Shown: positions 45,285-55,806 of the stretch, one piece after another | Numbering within the stretch: position 1 is the stretch's first letter | Layout: each line of letters starts with the position of its first letter | Assembly: GCA_963556145.1 (NCBI GenBank) | Contig: OY744468.1 | Coordinates: 6,386,001 to 6,450,000 of the forward strand | DNA: 64,000 nt | Source of the DNA: Hygrocybe punicea | Taxonomy: Eukaryota > Basidiomycota > Agaricomycetes > Agaricales > Hygrophoraceae | Direction of reading: 5' to 3' | Notes under the pieces: generated by a model | The model's database searches: none | What the model saw: only the letters and a program-made list of their open reading frames with translations | What the model was told of the DNA's origin: nothing | Translations under genes and position numbers: made by a program

Positions 45285-47053
45285 ATGGCCGCACCGCTCA
45301 ACGCTCCGCGCGTAATGCCTTCGAATGCACTCCACGAGTATTCGGCAATCTGGTCGTCGCTATTCACCCTTGAGTTAGCCACACAATACTTTTCAATCCA
45401 CCCAGAGGCCGGGAAACGCTACATTTCTCTACCCCGCCCGAAAACGAACGATTCAGACGAGGGAATGTATTTCATCTCGAATAAACGTCACCAATTACTC
45501 GCCTCTGCAGTTGCTACCATTGGCGCATCTTCGCCAGATTCCCAATCTGTGACTGCTTGTTCCATGGAAATTTCATTGCCCACCGCCGATATGACGGATG
45601 CAGCTTTCGTTCTGCGAGTCGTGCAGAATCAACTTGTGTGTAAAGAGGAGTTCCAGGATTTAGTGGATGCCGTTATCAGTGAAATTCTTCAGCATGGCCA
45701 AGATGTCTGGGCGGATCAGGATGGTATGTCTTTCGCACAGAACACCCTCATCCCGTCACAACTGTTATTTGCAGGAAGGGCCGATAAGATCAGTGCTATT
45801 GTCAAGAAGATCCTTTTGCCTCGTGTTGTAAAACGCTGTAGGAAAAAATTAGCAGCCATTCTCAATCCACCGTACTCGACGCCCTTTGGGACATGGTTCG
45901 ATCGCCTCACCATGATGCCGGATGTGATTGTGGTCGACGCGAGACTACTTGTAGAGAAATTATTCAAAGCTATCAAGGTGTGCCTGGATACTCCAGGACG
46001 AGAGAAAGATGATGGCATCATCGTTGGCACTATCATCGCTGCTCACACTATCTTTGACGGTGGCTATCACTCAATTTTCGAGGAAATGTGGGTCCAGCAC
46101 CCATCACAATGGGAGATAGAAAATGAAGAGTACATGGATGATCTCCATTCTATGGATGCAGAGGACCTACAGAAAAGTGACGTCCAGCGTTTTCTTCTGA
46201 AATGTGCCCAGTACTATACCGCGTGCGACATTGTTGTCCGCGAGCTTATCGCTCTTCGACGTCTTGGCAATCCACTAAATAATATCAAGGTAGAAACAGT
46301 ACTCTTTCCCTGGACCACCAGCACGCCATCTGAGGAGAATGAGCATCCTGATCTGTACAGTTTTCTTGGACAGATCAAAGTAGACATCGAGGCACTGGAA
46401 CCAAAGAAGATCGATAGACTGCATCAAAAGTGGAAGACTTTGCGAACGGAGACGAACTTGTTTTTGCACGCAGAAATGCAATTGGTGTTATTCTACACCC
46501 TCAATCCACAATTGTGCCCTATCCATGGTTTCATTGGTGTGAGCAAGTATTGCTGCTGGGCATGCAATTTTGTGTTAAAGTCTGTCATATTTTCCGCCTC
46601 TTTACCTTCACTGTGAAACTGTCAATTTACGTGCATGCCTTTGCTAGACAATTGCAAATGAAACCTGATCCTGAGTTCCCCGATGAGGAGCGTGACAAAT
46701 ATACGGAGAATTTTACTGGCTTACCGATCCTTTTCTCTGTCAAAGGCACCCACGGTCACAACTACTCCCATTGGACATTTCCTGATCCCTCGAAATATGC
46801 CCAGTTCAACCAGCTCGATGACATCACATTTCGCAAGGTCTGTACCCACTTTGAATATGTCCGCCACGACTTGGAAAGAGCCCTTATCAGCAAGGTCCAA
46901 GTGCGGGCCAAGGAGCTGTCCAGGGTGGAGGATGAATCTGACTTGAGTGGGCTTAGTTGTGAGGGAGGGCAGGGAAGTGCGAATACGAAGACATTGGGAA
47001 GGATGTACTCTGATATTGCAGAGCTCTTCGGTAATCGACTTGCCTCACACTGA
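45285..47053 (+). CDS. OTT_1508-like nucleic-acid/nucleotide deaminase
   Basis: Exons 45285-46579 and 46648-47053 join in phase (68-nt intron) to give 566 residues. The first 380 residues are helical and unrecognised. The deaminase core follows: LHAEMQLVLFY provides the zinc-binding His and catalytic Glu (HAE), and KYCCWACN the two zinc cysteines (C-x-x-C in CCWAC). This arrangement is that of the OTT_1508-like deaminases (PF14441), expanded in mushroom fungi. Exon 2 carries KGTHGHNYSHWTFPDP, the usual conserved C-terminal patch of these proteins. Substrate and role are unknown; defence or nucleic-acid editing has been proposed for the wider deaminase superfamily. ATG 45285 is the first in frame, just downstream of a TATA-like site. 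No in-frame stop or other damage is seen. Confidence 0.82.
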
Positions 47054-50000
47054 GGTTAATACACCTGTGTGTCACCGCCAACCTTACTTATTAGTAATAC
47101 ATCAAGGTCCCTCTTATGTTACTAACTAGGCAGCTTTGCCTGCTGGCTCCACTTGGACCAAGGTGTGTTACAGCTGTTTTCATTGACTTGCGGAAACAGA
47201 GAAAAAAATGAAGTGTGGCGCAACTCTGCCACCGCATGGCATCTTACTCTAAGTTTCAATAAGCTAGACACTGGAAAATAAACAATTTCAGTTGTACTGC
47301 AAACTAGCCTGAAATTAATAATTTTGAGACCATAATTAGGCTAGCTGAAAACAGTCCAAAAATGATTAATTCTGGCACCCCTGAAAACAACAGTGAAAAT
47401 ATAATAACAGGTTCTGTTTTGAGGTTGGATAATAAGTTGTCTCGAAACATAAGTATCTCGTGATCTGAAACTGATTCTGCAAACTTGAGTTTCTGAATTC
47501 AATTCGGACTGTCTGTTGATACTAATTTGGGGTAGTCAAAAATGTTACCCTGAACAATTAAATTTAGATATTTATTTTCGGCTATTGCACACCAAAAGTT
47601 CCTTTGCCAATTGTTGGGTTCCCCAAACGGAAACCAATGAATTTAGTTTCAGTAGTCCCTGAACAAGGTGGACAATGATCAGACAATGATCAGACAATGA
47701 TCAGACAATGATCGTAAGCTCACTGTAAGCTCACTGTAAGATCGTAAAAGATCGCATGCATCATTCATTGTCAGAGAAAAATTACATGCCATTGAACAAA
47801 ACACCAAACAGTATTAACAGTATATGACTGGAAGAGCTACAGGATACAGACAGCTTGGGCAGAGAGATCTACAAATAATGATTGAGAAATTGTCCTATGA
47901 GTTTCTCATTAGCAGGAGCAGCCATCTTCCAAAGCCTGAGAGAGTGTCTCTATTTGACACTGGACCTCAGATCAGCAACCCTGTTACGGATCGCTTCTGC
48001 AGCGGGCTCCGGCAACAATTAACTTAACAGGGAGGCAGTTTCCAGAGGGAAGAACAGCAGTTTCATTGGTAGATAACACTGCTACAAGGGGGGAGGTTCA
48101 TGGTCTAAAGTCATTGCGAGCCGTGGGGGTTACCCAAGATAAGGGGGTCTGCCCCAAGAACCAGACTAAACGTAAGGAAAGGAAAAGAAGAAGAAGTCCA
48201 AACCAACAACAAGAACAGTATATATAGTGACTGGTCTTGAGGGGAGGTAAATAGAAATACAACTATGAAGCCACAACATGTCCAACTCTACCATGTGTTC
48301 ACCATGAGGCGTACATGAGGCGTCCTCATGTTGATGTTCTCGTGATCCAACTGGAGGCCCAGGTGTCATTGAGGATAGAAAGGTCCGGATGACTCGGATG
48401 ATTTGTCATCGGATCATGTGACATGCAGAATTGCCAATTTGGGGTCTACACTTGCTGTAACAGGCAAGTGTGCAGTCTGGCAAGTGCATTGCATGGTCGG
48501 GTCGAAGATGGGTATTGTCCAGTGTGGGATTGGTGACGAGAGTGTCTTGAGGTAGCGGGGATATAGTGACAAGGTCGGTATAAAGGAAAACAAAGGAATG
48601 TATGGAGGGAAAACCAACTAGGATGGTGGGATAGTCAAGGTCAGACATGTGAACAGCATAAGCTGTACCAGATGACGATGTCTGTGTCAATGACATATCG
48701 AGGAGCAATGTCTTGTCCTGTCTGTGGAACAATGCAGTCCACCTGATGTCGGTATTCGTCCAAGAAAGGGTATTGTTGTAAATGAGTGTGGGAGATATCA
48801 AGGTTATAGATGGAAAAGGTTAAATGAATGTGGGTCCAGGTTTCGAGTCATGGCACGAGTGACAAGCTGTGGGAATAAGATGTCGGGTACTGCAATGAAG
48901 CGATGTCGTGTGAACAATATGCGATAGGGGTTGGTTCACTGTTTGGGAAGTTGTATGGTCTGTGGTCGAAGTCCAAAAGAATGTGCTTCGGCAATGGTCG
49001 GATTAGAGAGAACAGTGAAATGTCTTGTGATCGAGGATTGTTCAGGGCATGCATGCAGGTGAGGAATGTCGTCAGATCGTCAGGGAGGATAATGGTAGGC
49101 ACGGAATACAAAAGTGGAAACCATATATCCGAGAATGGCAATTGTCAATTACGTGGTGAGATATTGTTGAGGTGGAAGTCAGAAGTATCAATGGTGGAAG
49201 GGTTTCGGTGCCGATGCCAAAGATAGATCATAACAAAGTAGAAACCGATCAGGAAGGTGATGGCAATGCTGCCAATAACAAGAACGGTAATGAGCTGTGT
49301 CGGGAGTACAGCCATTGTGTATCGGTTTGTCGTGGGATGAAGTCAACAATATGTCAGGGCAAGGGAAAAGACAATAGCGATGATGTCCGTCGGCAAGGAG
49401 ACTATTTGGATACAGCAAGGTAACGTGGGGATGTGTCCATGGTCGGTCTGGATTGTTCTAGAAGAAGAAAGGATAAAAAGAGAACAAGGACAAGAATAAA
49501 CAACGATGTCCAAAAGAAGACAAAAGGTAAAGGGGAACGAAAAAGGAAGGTGTGATAAAGTGGAATCGTCATGGTGGGTAACGGAGTTGGAATCGGAGTT
49601 GCGGGGTTGAAAAATGTAACATGGCTGCTTTTCCAGAGGAAAATCAGAGGTGCAGTGGAGATGGCTGAAAAGAGGGCCAGTGAAGTGCTGGTGGAGAGGG
49701 ACGAGCATCATGTACGGGAGTGCATTCCTTACCCAGTTGAACTGCCAGATATCACCAAGGATTGGAGACATTGGATGGGCGGCATCACTTTGATATGGAA
49801 GGGGGTCCAGCAATTTGAAGTGCCCACTGACAAGTTCTTCAGTAGCGTGAGTGAAGATCGCGTTGTTGACAAGAGCATGGCGGTGGAGAACTGGAAGGTT
49901 ATGTGGAGATCAGTGTGGACGTTGGAAATTCACTGGATGTGGAGCAGGGCCTGACATTGTCCGTTGTGACCTGTCCATTGAAGAGATCGTAGGCTAGGGT

Positions 50001-50125
50001 GGAAGAGTATCCACCCAATGTTTAAATGTTAAGTGGGTTGACAGAAGCAGAGTAGATCGACAATGTTTAAACATTGAGTGGGGGTAGATGGGGAAGGAGA
50101 AACCACCTGACATTTAAACATTGAG
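47054..50125. other. Long gene-poor stretch
   Basis: About 3 kb without a supported gene. It contains a foldback-type terminus (TACAGCTGTTTT at 47169-47180), an 11-nt tandem repeat at 47671-47713, and long but unrecognisable open frames on both strands between 48160 and 49960 (for example 48406-48801 minus, 49571-49954 plus). No reverse transcriptase, transposase or host domain is readable in them. At 50010-50125 the palindromic motif 'aatgtttaaacattgagtgg' or part of it occurs three times. Confidence 0.4.
47671..47713. repeat. Tandem repeat, 11-nt unit x 4
   Basis: Unit gacaatgatca repeated about four times, followed by two copies of 'gtaagctcact'. Short local array in non-coding DNA. Confidence 0.85.
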
Positions 50126-50713
50126 TGGTCAAGAGCAAGTCCCACAGCCTTCAACCCCCTCTTCCACATTACACACTCTGCCAACATCAAATACACCACT
50201 CGTCCATCCTTCTCCTCCACCTCATTCCACATCCCCTGGATAAAAACCACAAGAGAAGATGGCAGCTCCATCATCCTCACTGCCAGAGATGACACCCTCT
50301 GCCCTGTCGCCGCCCTTCGCAACCACCTCACCATCAACTCCCACGTCCCCCCCAATGCACCCCTCTTTGCCTACTCCAACACCTCCTCCTGGACCCACAT
50401 GACCAAACAACGCTTCATTACCGAATGCCATTCAATTTGGAAAAAAGCGGACCTACTGGCAACTGAGGGCCACAGATTTCACATTGGAGGGTCCACTGAA
50501 CTCCTCCTCGCTGGTACACCCCCTGAAATTGTGGCTGCCACCGGCAGATGGACCTCCCTTGCTTTCCTCCTGTACTGGAGACGCATCGAAGAAATTTTAC
50601 CAATGCATATTTCCAAAACCCATAAAAAACAAAGATTACAAGAATTAGCTACCGATTTCGAAACCTTCCATGTCCGCAATAAGATCCCTAAAGGCATTTC
50701 CATAAACGCATAG
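50126..50713 (+). pseudogene. Tyrosine recombinase (Crypton-like) C-terminal remnant
   Basis: An open frame of about 190 codons ends at TAG 50711-50713. FNPLFHITHSANIKY resembles the region after the first catalytic arginine. GHRFHIGGSTELLLAGTPP carries the H-x-x-R-like box, followed by IVAATGRWTSLAFLLYWRR, which holds the Trp/His-type residue and the candidate nucleophilic tyrosine (YWR). This matches the catalytic C-terminal half of the tyrosine recombinases common in mushroom genomes. The N-terminal core-binding half and any ATG context are missing upstream, where repeat motifs begin, so it is probably a truncated relic, although the frame itself is undamaged. Confidence 0.65.
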
Positions 50714-51640
50714 CAACCATCCTGTACACCATTACATACTGCATATATATCACTTTTCCAGTCCTCAATCTTGGTTTGGGGAAGCCGTATTCCGATTGAT
50801 TGCAATCCGACTGTTGTGAGCTTGAGCCCTGGTTGGTATAGTTCGGATTTGCTCCCAATCGTTATCTGGCCTTTTTTGTCCCGACTTTTCCATGTGCTCA
50901 GAACCTTGCTCCCCTTTTCCTCCCAAAAAGCTGACCTATTCTCCCCTAAACTCATTTTCCCGCCAAAATTTCCTAAGCCAAAAACCCTCCTTTCCCCAGA
51001 ACAAAAACTCGATTCTTGGCTTAGTCAGCTTATGCTTAGTCAGCTTTTTCGCACTTCTCGCAAGGCAAGGCTCTCCCGCCCAAACCGTCCTTACCTAGAC
51101 CTCATCTGTGTTATCACACCTAAATACTGTAACCCTCATCCCATATATTCCTCCCAATCATATGCTTCAACAGTTGTAACTTACTTTATCTCACAGCCCG
51201 TTCCTGTCTTCCCGTGGCCCCATTGGCGGCAGGCTCTTTGGCGTAGAGAAGGAGTTCGAGATGCATGGTCATTGCGCACGGATTATCAACAACGAGGATT
51301 TGGATTCTGAGCATCGATCAATTCGATGTTGAAAGTGCATCAGTAAATTTACATCCCCCTTTTTTTGCACTTTTGACACCTTGACCTTTTTTCTCAACTT
51401 TTTTGCCAACTTTTTTCAGGCATTTCCACCTTTCGGTACTTGAGCAGCTTGAAAAAGTTTAAAGTTCTTGTACTTTTTTTTCTCTCATACCTTTTGACTC
51501 TTTTTTCTTCGCTTGTCATACTTTTGTCATACCTTTTTTGAATTACCTTTCGACACTTTTTTCTAGCTAGAGTCCTTTTTTAAAAAAAAGTTACTTAAGA
51601 TTGAATCAATAATTAATTATAGACAATAAGTTGAAGCCCC
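50714..51640. other. No supported gene
   Basis: An open frame at 50771-51310 has no recognisable domain. From 51350 to 51600 the sequence is T-rich with repeated 'ctttttt' tracts. A 24-nt block starting 'ctcacagcccgttcctgtct' at about 51192 recurs at about 53060. Confidence 0.4.
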
Positions 51641-52140
51641 ATCGTCCTTGCTAGTCTTTCGTCGCAACCGTCATTGTCGTCTCGACGCCGCCAGTGGGTG
51701 GTCGCGCTCGTGGTCATGGTTGTCGCCCCGCTGCTGCTGCCAATTGTGGCACGGCAACATCCTGGTGCTGCTGCTGCTGGCCTCAGTTGGCGGTGGTGAT
51801 GGCCAACATCGTCCCACGGTCGTCGCTGCCAGTGGGTGGTGGGTCATCGTCGTCGTCGTCCTGCTGCTGCCGCCAGTTGGCGGTGGTGACAGCGGTCGAC
51901 GTCGTTGTTGTCTTGCTTGCTGCTGCCAGTTGGCAATGCTGGTGGCCACCGCCATCGTCATTGCCCTCCTTGCTGCGGCCAGTTGGCAGTGCTGGTGGCC
52001 GCCATCATCTTGCTGCTGCTAGTTGGGAGCAGTCGTGGTTGCAGTTGTTGTCGTTGTCGTTGTCCGGCTGCTTCTGCCAGTAGGCAGTGGTTGTAGTTGC
52101 CGCCGTCCTGCTGCTGCTGCCGGTTGGCCGTGGTGGTGGC
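51641..52140. repeat. GC-rich trinucleotide/minisatellite block
   Basis: Imperfect repeats such as 'gctgctgctgccagttggc' and 'ggtggtgac' fill 500 nt. They generate long open frames with Leu/Ala/Val/Gly-rich translations on both strands; not a gene. Confidence 0.75.
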
Positions 52141-53365
52141 ATCGTCTTCTATGCGCCGTCCTGCCCTGGTTAGCGGAGATTGGGGATGGTGAGGCAGTTG
52201 GAGACGTACCTTATCAGCCCGGGTGGTCTCACACCTCTCCTTGTCGTTTCTTGTCGACGCCGTCTTCTCTGTTGCCGTGTTGTCGTGTCTGTGGTCAAAC
52301 GTCAGTGGCGACAATCGCTAAGTCAGAACTGACCGAAAGTGGCAAGTGACAATGTTTGGCACTCCATTTCGCCAAACTTTGCCAAATGGTCCGTGCGCGA
52401 CCACAAAACATATATAAGTCCAACACATATTTATGGTATTCCTCCATCTTTTAGTGACTTAACAGAACCGTAATAACAATGTATTAGTACTATTGTAAAT
52501 ATATTATAGCCTAATCAAAATTATTTAATTATTTACCTCATGCAATGAATAATTATTAAGAATATTATATATAGCATTTCTTCACCTTGTAAAATTCTCA
52601 CTGAATTGCCCGCAAAAATAGGATCACCAGTGCAATTTAGAGAACTTTTTTATGTGCTTTTACCTACTTTTACAAGAGGTTTGACCTTTTACAGGATAAG
52701 GGACTCGGCCTGGAAAAGGTGAAGCTCTTTTCACCTTTTCCACCTTTTTCCCCTTGGAAAAGGCGCAAAGGGCCCAAAAAGGGGATATGTAGTTTTACTG
52801 ATGTGTTGGAAGGTCAATGGGTTAACTTGTCGAAACTCAGGAAGGAACTTACCTCAATCCCTGTAGCTCAGGGTGGTGAAAATCTTATTATTAGCTGCTG
52901 CCCAACCTGTGATGAATAAGTCACTGGCAAAGGAGTAATGATTATAAGGAACTCACCTCGCCGACAGTCCCTGCCTATGGTGGAGCGGAGAAAAGCTGCA
53001 AACATGAAGATAATACTTATATTATAGGTACATGCAAATAACACAGCCTCCCTCACGCCTCACAGCCCGTTCCTGTCTTCCCAGTTCCATGGCGATGTCC
53101 CGGTCAACGTTGCAGTGGTTCCAGGGTGTCCCGACAGCTTGGAACTATAAAGGTTCGTTCTAGCATATATTGGGGCACTACAGTAAACTTTGAGCTTGGG
53201 CGGTGTCCATTTTGAACCAGTTCTGGCACTGTGTAACAGGTGAGTAAGTCGCCGTATAGAGAACAATAATACCTAAGTAAATTGAGCTCAAGGAGGCACA
53301 GTTATTTGGATCCTAAACCTCCCACCATCTAAAGTTCCTAAGTACGGGTTCTCGCAATAGTAGAA
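52141..53365. other. AT-rich intergenic stretch
   Basis: No gene or element ends are recognised. 52440-52620 is extremely AT-rich. The right part is the upstream region of the gene at 53366. Confidence 0.4.
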
Positions 53366-54307
53366 ATGCCAGAGCCACGCTTCTTCCTCCTCGATGAGCC
53401 TTGCCCTGCCGGCGAAATCTCTAGCATGATGTGTCGGGTCGTGGCTAAAAAGACCCTGCCCCTCTTCCGCTTCGCCCCAGTTGAGCCATTATCCCCCGAC
53501 GAGGCCCGTCACAATACCAACGACATCATCACAAGCATCCTCCCAAAGCCTACCCTCACCACCAACCGTCGCGACTTCCTCTCGCGTGTCCACGGTGCTC
53601 ACGTGCGCGCCGCCCTCTCCCGCTTCTTCGGCATCGATCTTGAACGCAGGACAGAAGAGAGCGTCTCGCTCGAGACGCAGGAGGTCAAGCGGTATAGCCT
53701 TGGCAACCCTGAAAACTACTTCAGGACACTAATGGCTAACGAGCTGTACGCTCGTGACGTCCACGACCTGCTCCGCGCTAACTACGGCCGAGCCTATCTC
53801 GTCATCGGCTTCGATACCACCGTCGGCGCGACCTGGACTCACTCCCGCACCCAACGCCGCACTGCTGACGTGAACGTCACGGTGCCTGTAACACAGCTCG
53901 TAACGGGGCTGCCGTTACCCCCTGGCGTAGACGTCAACTTGAGCATCAACCCGAGTGTCACCTCAGAGAGCAGCGCAAACAGGTTGCTGATGGCGCCCGG
54001 GGAGGAGATATTCGCGGTAGCATATGCGGTGGTGAAGGTGAAGTATAGTATCTCGATGCGGGCGCAGGGGTTCGTGAATCGGACGGCTGTGATGGGACCA
54101 CCGAAAAGGGCAAAGGCACGTCATCTTGCGATGGCAAGGGATAGCGAGAGCGAGGGGGAGGAGGAGGAGGAGGAGGAGGAGGAGGAGGGAGGGAGGAGGG
54201 AAGAGCAGAGGGAGGAGGTTTCGTTATTAGGGGAGGAAGCATTGGAGGACTGGGAAGGAAGTTTTGAGTTGTTGGAGGAGGGCCGAGTAGGAATTGTGAA
54301 TGGTTGA
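53366..54307 (+). CDS. Single-exon protein of unknown function, beta-rich core and acidic tail
   Basis: ATG 53366 to TGA 54305-54307 gives 313 residues without introns. The order is: a short N-terminal region (MPEPRFFLLDEPCPAGE), a helical part (DFLSRVHGAHVRAALSRFFG), then NPENYFRTLM. A segment AYLVIGFDTTVGATW follows, then VNVTVPVTQLV and EEIFAVAYAVVKVKYSI, which looks like alternating beta strands. After GPPKRAKARHLA comes a run of eleven glutamates and an acidic tail. I recall fungal uncharacterised proteins with the same 'YLV.GF.TT...W' and 'EEIFAV.Y.V.K' motifs, but no function. Lack of introns and GC-rich codons differ from neighbours. No signal peptide. Confidence 0.68.
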   Translation: MPEPRFFLLDEPCPAGEISSMMCRVVAKKTLPLFRFAPVEPLSPDEARHNTNDIITSILPKPTLTTNRRDFLSRVHGAHVRAALSRFFGIDLERRTEESVSLETQEVKRYSLGNPENYFRTLMANELYARDVHDLLRANYGRAYLVIGFDTTVGATWTHSRTQRRTADVNVTVPVTQLVTGLPLPPGVDVNLSINPSVTSESSANRLLMAPGEEIFAVAYAVVKVKYSISMRAQGFVNRTAVMGPPKRAKARHLAMARDSESEGEEEEEEEEEEGGRREEQREEVSLLGEEALEDWEGSFELLEEGRVGIVNG

Positions 54308-54406
54308 TGCTCAGTTGGTTCAGGCCGAGAGAGGCCCTTGGCTAGAGTTTTACAGTAACCGAAAGAATGTACATAAAGATACAGCAAGGAGTTGTTATCA
54401 TTGATC

Positions 54407-55316
54407 TTAAAGCTTCGGTGTTCTGGAAACATCCGAGCTCTGGATACCATCCTTCAGGGTAAGCCACGAAGGTCGAGCGGAGAGAGCCTTCCACCACCTT
54501 ACGATACGTTAGTCAAACATGCATCGTCGGTAATAAATAAAAAATACAACCAACATACCTAGCAACATTCGGTCTCTTCTTCAGCGTGTCAGGTGAGACT
54601 GATTCAATGGTGTCTCCAAGCGGAAGATGGAAGAGATCGGCCAAGGTGACCTCCTGATGAAAGAAAGTATGTATGTAAAATCCACGTTGGATGACGGATC
54701 GTTGCAACAAAATACGTACCTCACCACCGAGGTACTTTTGCTTGCTGAGAATGGCTTCGTAGATATCCATGGCTGACTCGAGATTTTTCAGCGCTTCTTC
54801 GAAACGAACTTGATCTGTTTCGCGTCCCATAAACCTGCCAAAGACAAGGCCGTCATCAAGAAGTCGTTAATGAGAAAGAGAGGTCGGGGGTACTTTTTGA
54901 CAACCTTCTCCAACAAGACAACGGTGGCGGGTGAGTCAAAGTAGCTTGTTTCAATGGACGCCGCTTGTTCGAATAGCGCGTGTGCCTTGAGCTCAGTCGG
55001 AATGAGAGTTGATGCAGGAGAGGCGTATTTGGCAGTAATGTAGCGACATATAGCACGGCTCTCAAATAACTTGAACCCGTCATCATCCTGGATAATCGAC
55101 ATTGCGTCTTAGTAGAAGACAACAAATCTTTACAAGTAGGCTTACGATACATGGTACGACACCGAAAGGTTGCTTCGCCAGGAACTCGGGAGATTTGTTT
55201 TCACCCTTCGAAATGTCGACGATAACAAATTCGAAGGGGACGTTAAATTCTTTCAAAATAACGGCAACCCGATGGGTGCAAGGGGAAAGAGTGAATCCGT
55301 AAAGTTTCAAAACCAT
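54407..55316 (-). CDS. Glutathione S-transferase
   Basis: Five exons join in phase: 55146-55316, 54894-55087, 54720-54834, 54559-54653 and 54407-54497, giving 221 residues, the usual GST length. MVLKLYGFTLSPCTHRV is the thioredoxin-fold start, with the catalytic Ser/Cys in SPCTHR. PFGVVPCIDDDGFKLFESRAI contains the cis-proline (VP) and the glutathione-binding E-S of the family. The C-terminal helical domain (MGREAT-like MGRETDQVRFEEAL, ADLFHLP) fits fungal phi/Ure2-related GSTs. It should conjugate glutathione to electrophiles in the cytosol. The protein ends WWKALSARPSW...TPKL. Convergent with the gene at 53366 (99 nt between stops). All splice sites are GT-AG. Confidence 0.9.
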
Positions 55317-55806
55317 TGCAGTTGTTTGATGACGAGTATGGTAGGCCTGTTTACGATCTTATCTGATTGCGGAGTCCACAACACGCGCAGGAGAACTCCA
55401 CCGATATTGTACCTTGGTACGGCGCCCGTCCTTCGGAAATCGATAAGTATCCCCGGGAATCGGTCCGTGAATAGGGAAAGAACTGACGTTTAACGTAAGA
55501 AGTTGATGAAATGGATGGGAACCTGATGCGCATGACGTTAGCATAGTGACTTTGGAATGTTTGATCACTCATTCCGACCTACCTTTCATGTCCCCAATAA
55601 GAAACCGCAGCGAGCACTCTTGAACTAGTTAAAGATGTTATTGTGCAGTCCCATTGAAAAAAAAATGGAAGAGAAGTAAGAGAAGTAATAGATCTCATAG
55701 TACATACATCTTCAGTCAACGGCGATTGTTCTAGCAAACAAGCACCTATCGCTATAAGTGATAACCAGGAGGTGATTCTGCTGTCTTCGCCGCGATGACT
55801 GAACCG
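55317..55806. other. Intergenic, no feature found
   Basis: Presumed promoter of the glutathione S-transferase gene and 3' region of the next minus-strand gene. Short frames on both strands have no support. Confidence 0.4.

Noticed and set aside
45716..46036. 106-codon minus-strand frame inside the deaminase gene
   Set aside because: Antisense shadow of a well-supported coding exon.
48166..49960. Several open frames of 65-156 codons on both strands
   Set aside because: I tried to read transposon or host motifs in all of them and found none; composition is not protein-like and splice sites do not join them.
51648..52349. Frames of 108-129 codons rich in Leu/Val/Ala
   Set aside because: Products of a trinucleotide/minisatellite block open on both strands.
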